Origin: Cryobacterium sp. BB307
Lineage (GTDB): Bacteria; Actinomycetota; Actinomycetes; Actinomycetales; Microbacteriaceae
Length of the DNA stretch: 64,000 nucleotides
NCBI RefSeq assembly: GCF_012274275.1
Contig: NZ_JAANZA010000001.1
Span: 186,001-250,000 of the forward strand
Reading direction: 5' to 3'
Shown in pieces: positions 63,934 through 64,000 of this stretch. The translations under genes and the position numbers were made by a program. The notes beneath the pieces are model-generated. The model was given only the letters and a program-made list of their open reading frames with translations. It was not told the origin of the DNA and ran no database searches. Positions within the stretch are counted from its first letter, which is position 1; each line of letters begins with the position of its first letter.

Positions 63934-64000
63934 CAACAATCCTACGGAACCCTCTGCGGCCGCCGGAGCGGTCAGTCCGCGCCGGTGCGAGGTCCGGCGT

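Overview
The window is chromosomal DNA from a high-GC actinobacterium, most probably a member of the Microbacteriaceae. The evidence is the GC-rich codon use, the many GTG and TTG starts, the DUF222-HNH gene, the Tad/TadE locus beside topA-tmk-holB, the dnaX-recR and lysC-asd clusters, and a constant excess of GGATGC/GCATCC. No phage, plasmid, transposase or CRISPR array is visible. Most of the window is ordinary housekeeping and small accessory genes. The more unusual content lies in the intergenic sequence.

Layout. 1-4900: a multicopper oxidase cut by the window start, with a coupled membrane protein, divergent from a NarL-type sensor kinase and response regulator. 5037-6535: a carboxymuconolactone decarboxylase-like gene and its ECF41 sigma factor, with a candidate ECF41 promoter. 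6559-12600: a gamma-glutamyltransferase-like enzyme, an uncharacterised membrane protein with a DUF5519 partner, a SHOCT remnant, a DUF222-HNH protein and a lipoprotein. 12700-16505: a TetR regulator divergent from an amidohydrolase and APC permease. 16597-21239: small accessory genes (MmcQ, TetR with alpha/beta hydrolase, zinc ribbon, DUF1697, aquaporin). 21309-28284: a TM0106-type RecB nuclease/helicase, a nicotinamidase-like hydrolase, a DacB-like protein with altered catalytic motifs, DUF2277, an ArsR-glyoxalase pair and tRNA-Thr(CGT). 28314-39434: a heavy-metal P-type ATPase, a secreted hydrolase, holB, tmk, topA and a compact Tad pilus locus headed by a 6C small RNA. 39862-46111: acs, ridA, a PASTA penicillin-binding protein, a metallophosphatase and tRNA-Pro(CGG). 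46171-49862: one overlapping operon of histidine kinase, degenerate kinase-like membrane protein, response regulator and thymidine kinase. 50006-57942: an ABC-F ATPase with a possible attenuator leader, mqo, a MerR-controlled membrane protein, asd, lysC and a PRC-barrel/DUF2382 protein. 58039-63933: recR, dnaX, ackA and pta.

The features most worth attention are regulatory or repeat-based. Two short palindromic repeat families recur through the window. One of them supplies the stop codon and a C-terminal Pro-Ala-Gly to four unrelated proteins, and the other sits in frame inside topA. A third inverted-repeat family supplies both stop codons between convergent genes. A 6C RNA with its own promoter and terminator lies above the tad locus. 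Thirteen or more genes appear to be leaderless, with a TAnnnT-like hexamer 5-7 bases before the start codon. All functional calls rest on reading motifs and gene context; no database search was run.
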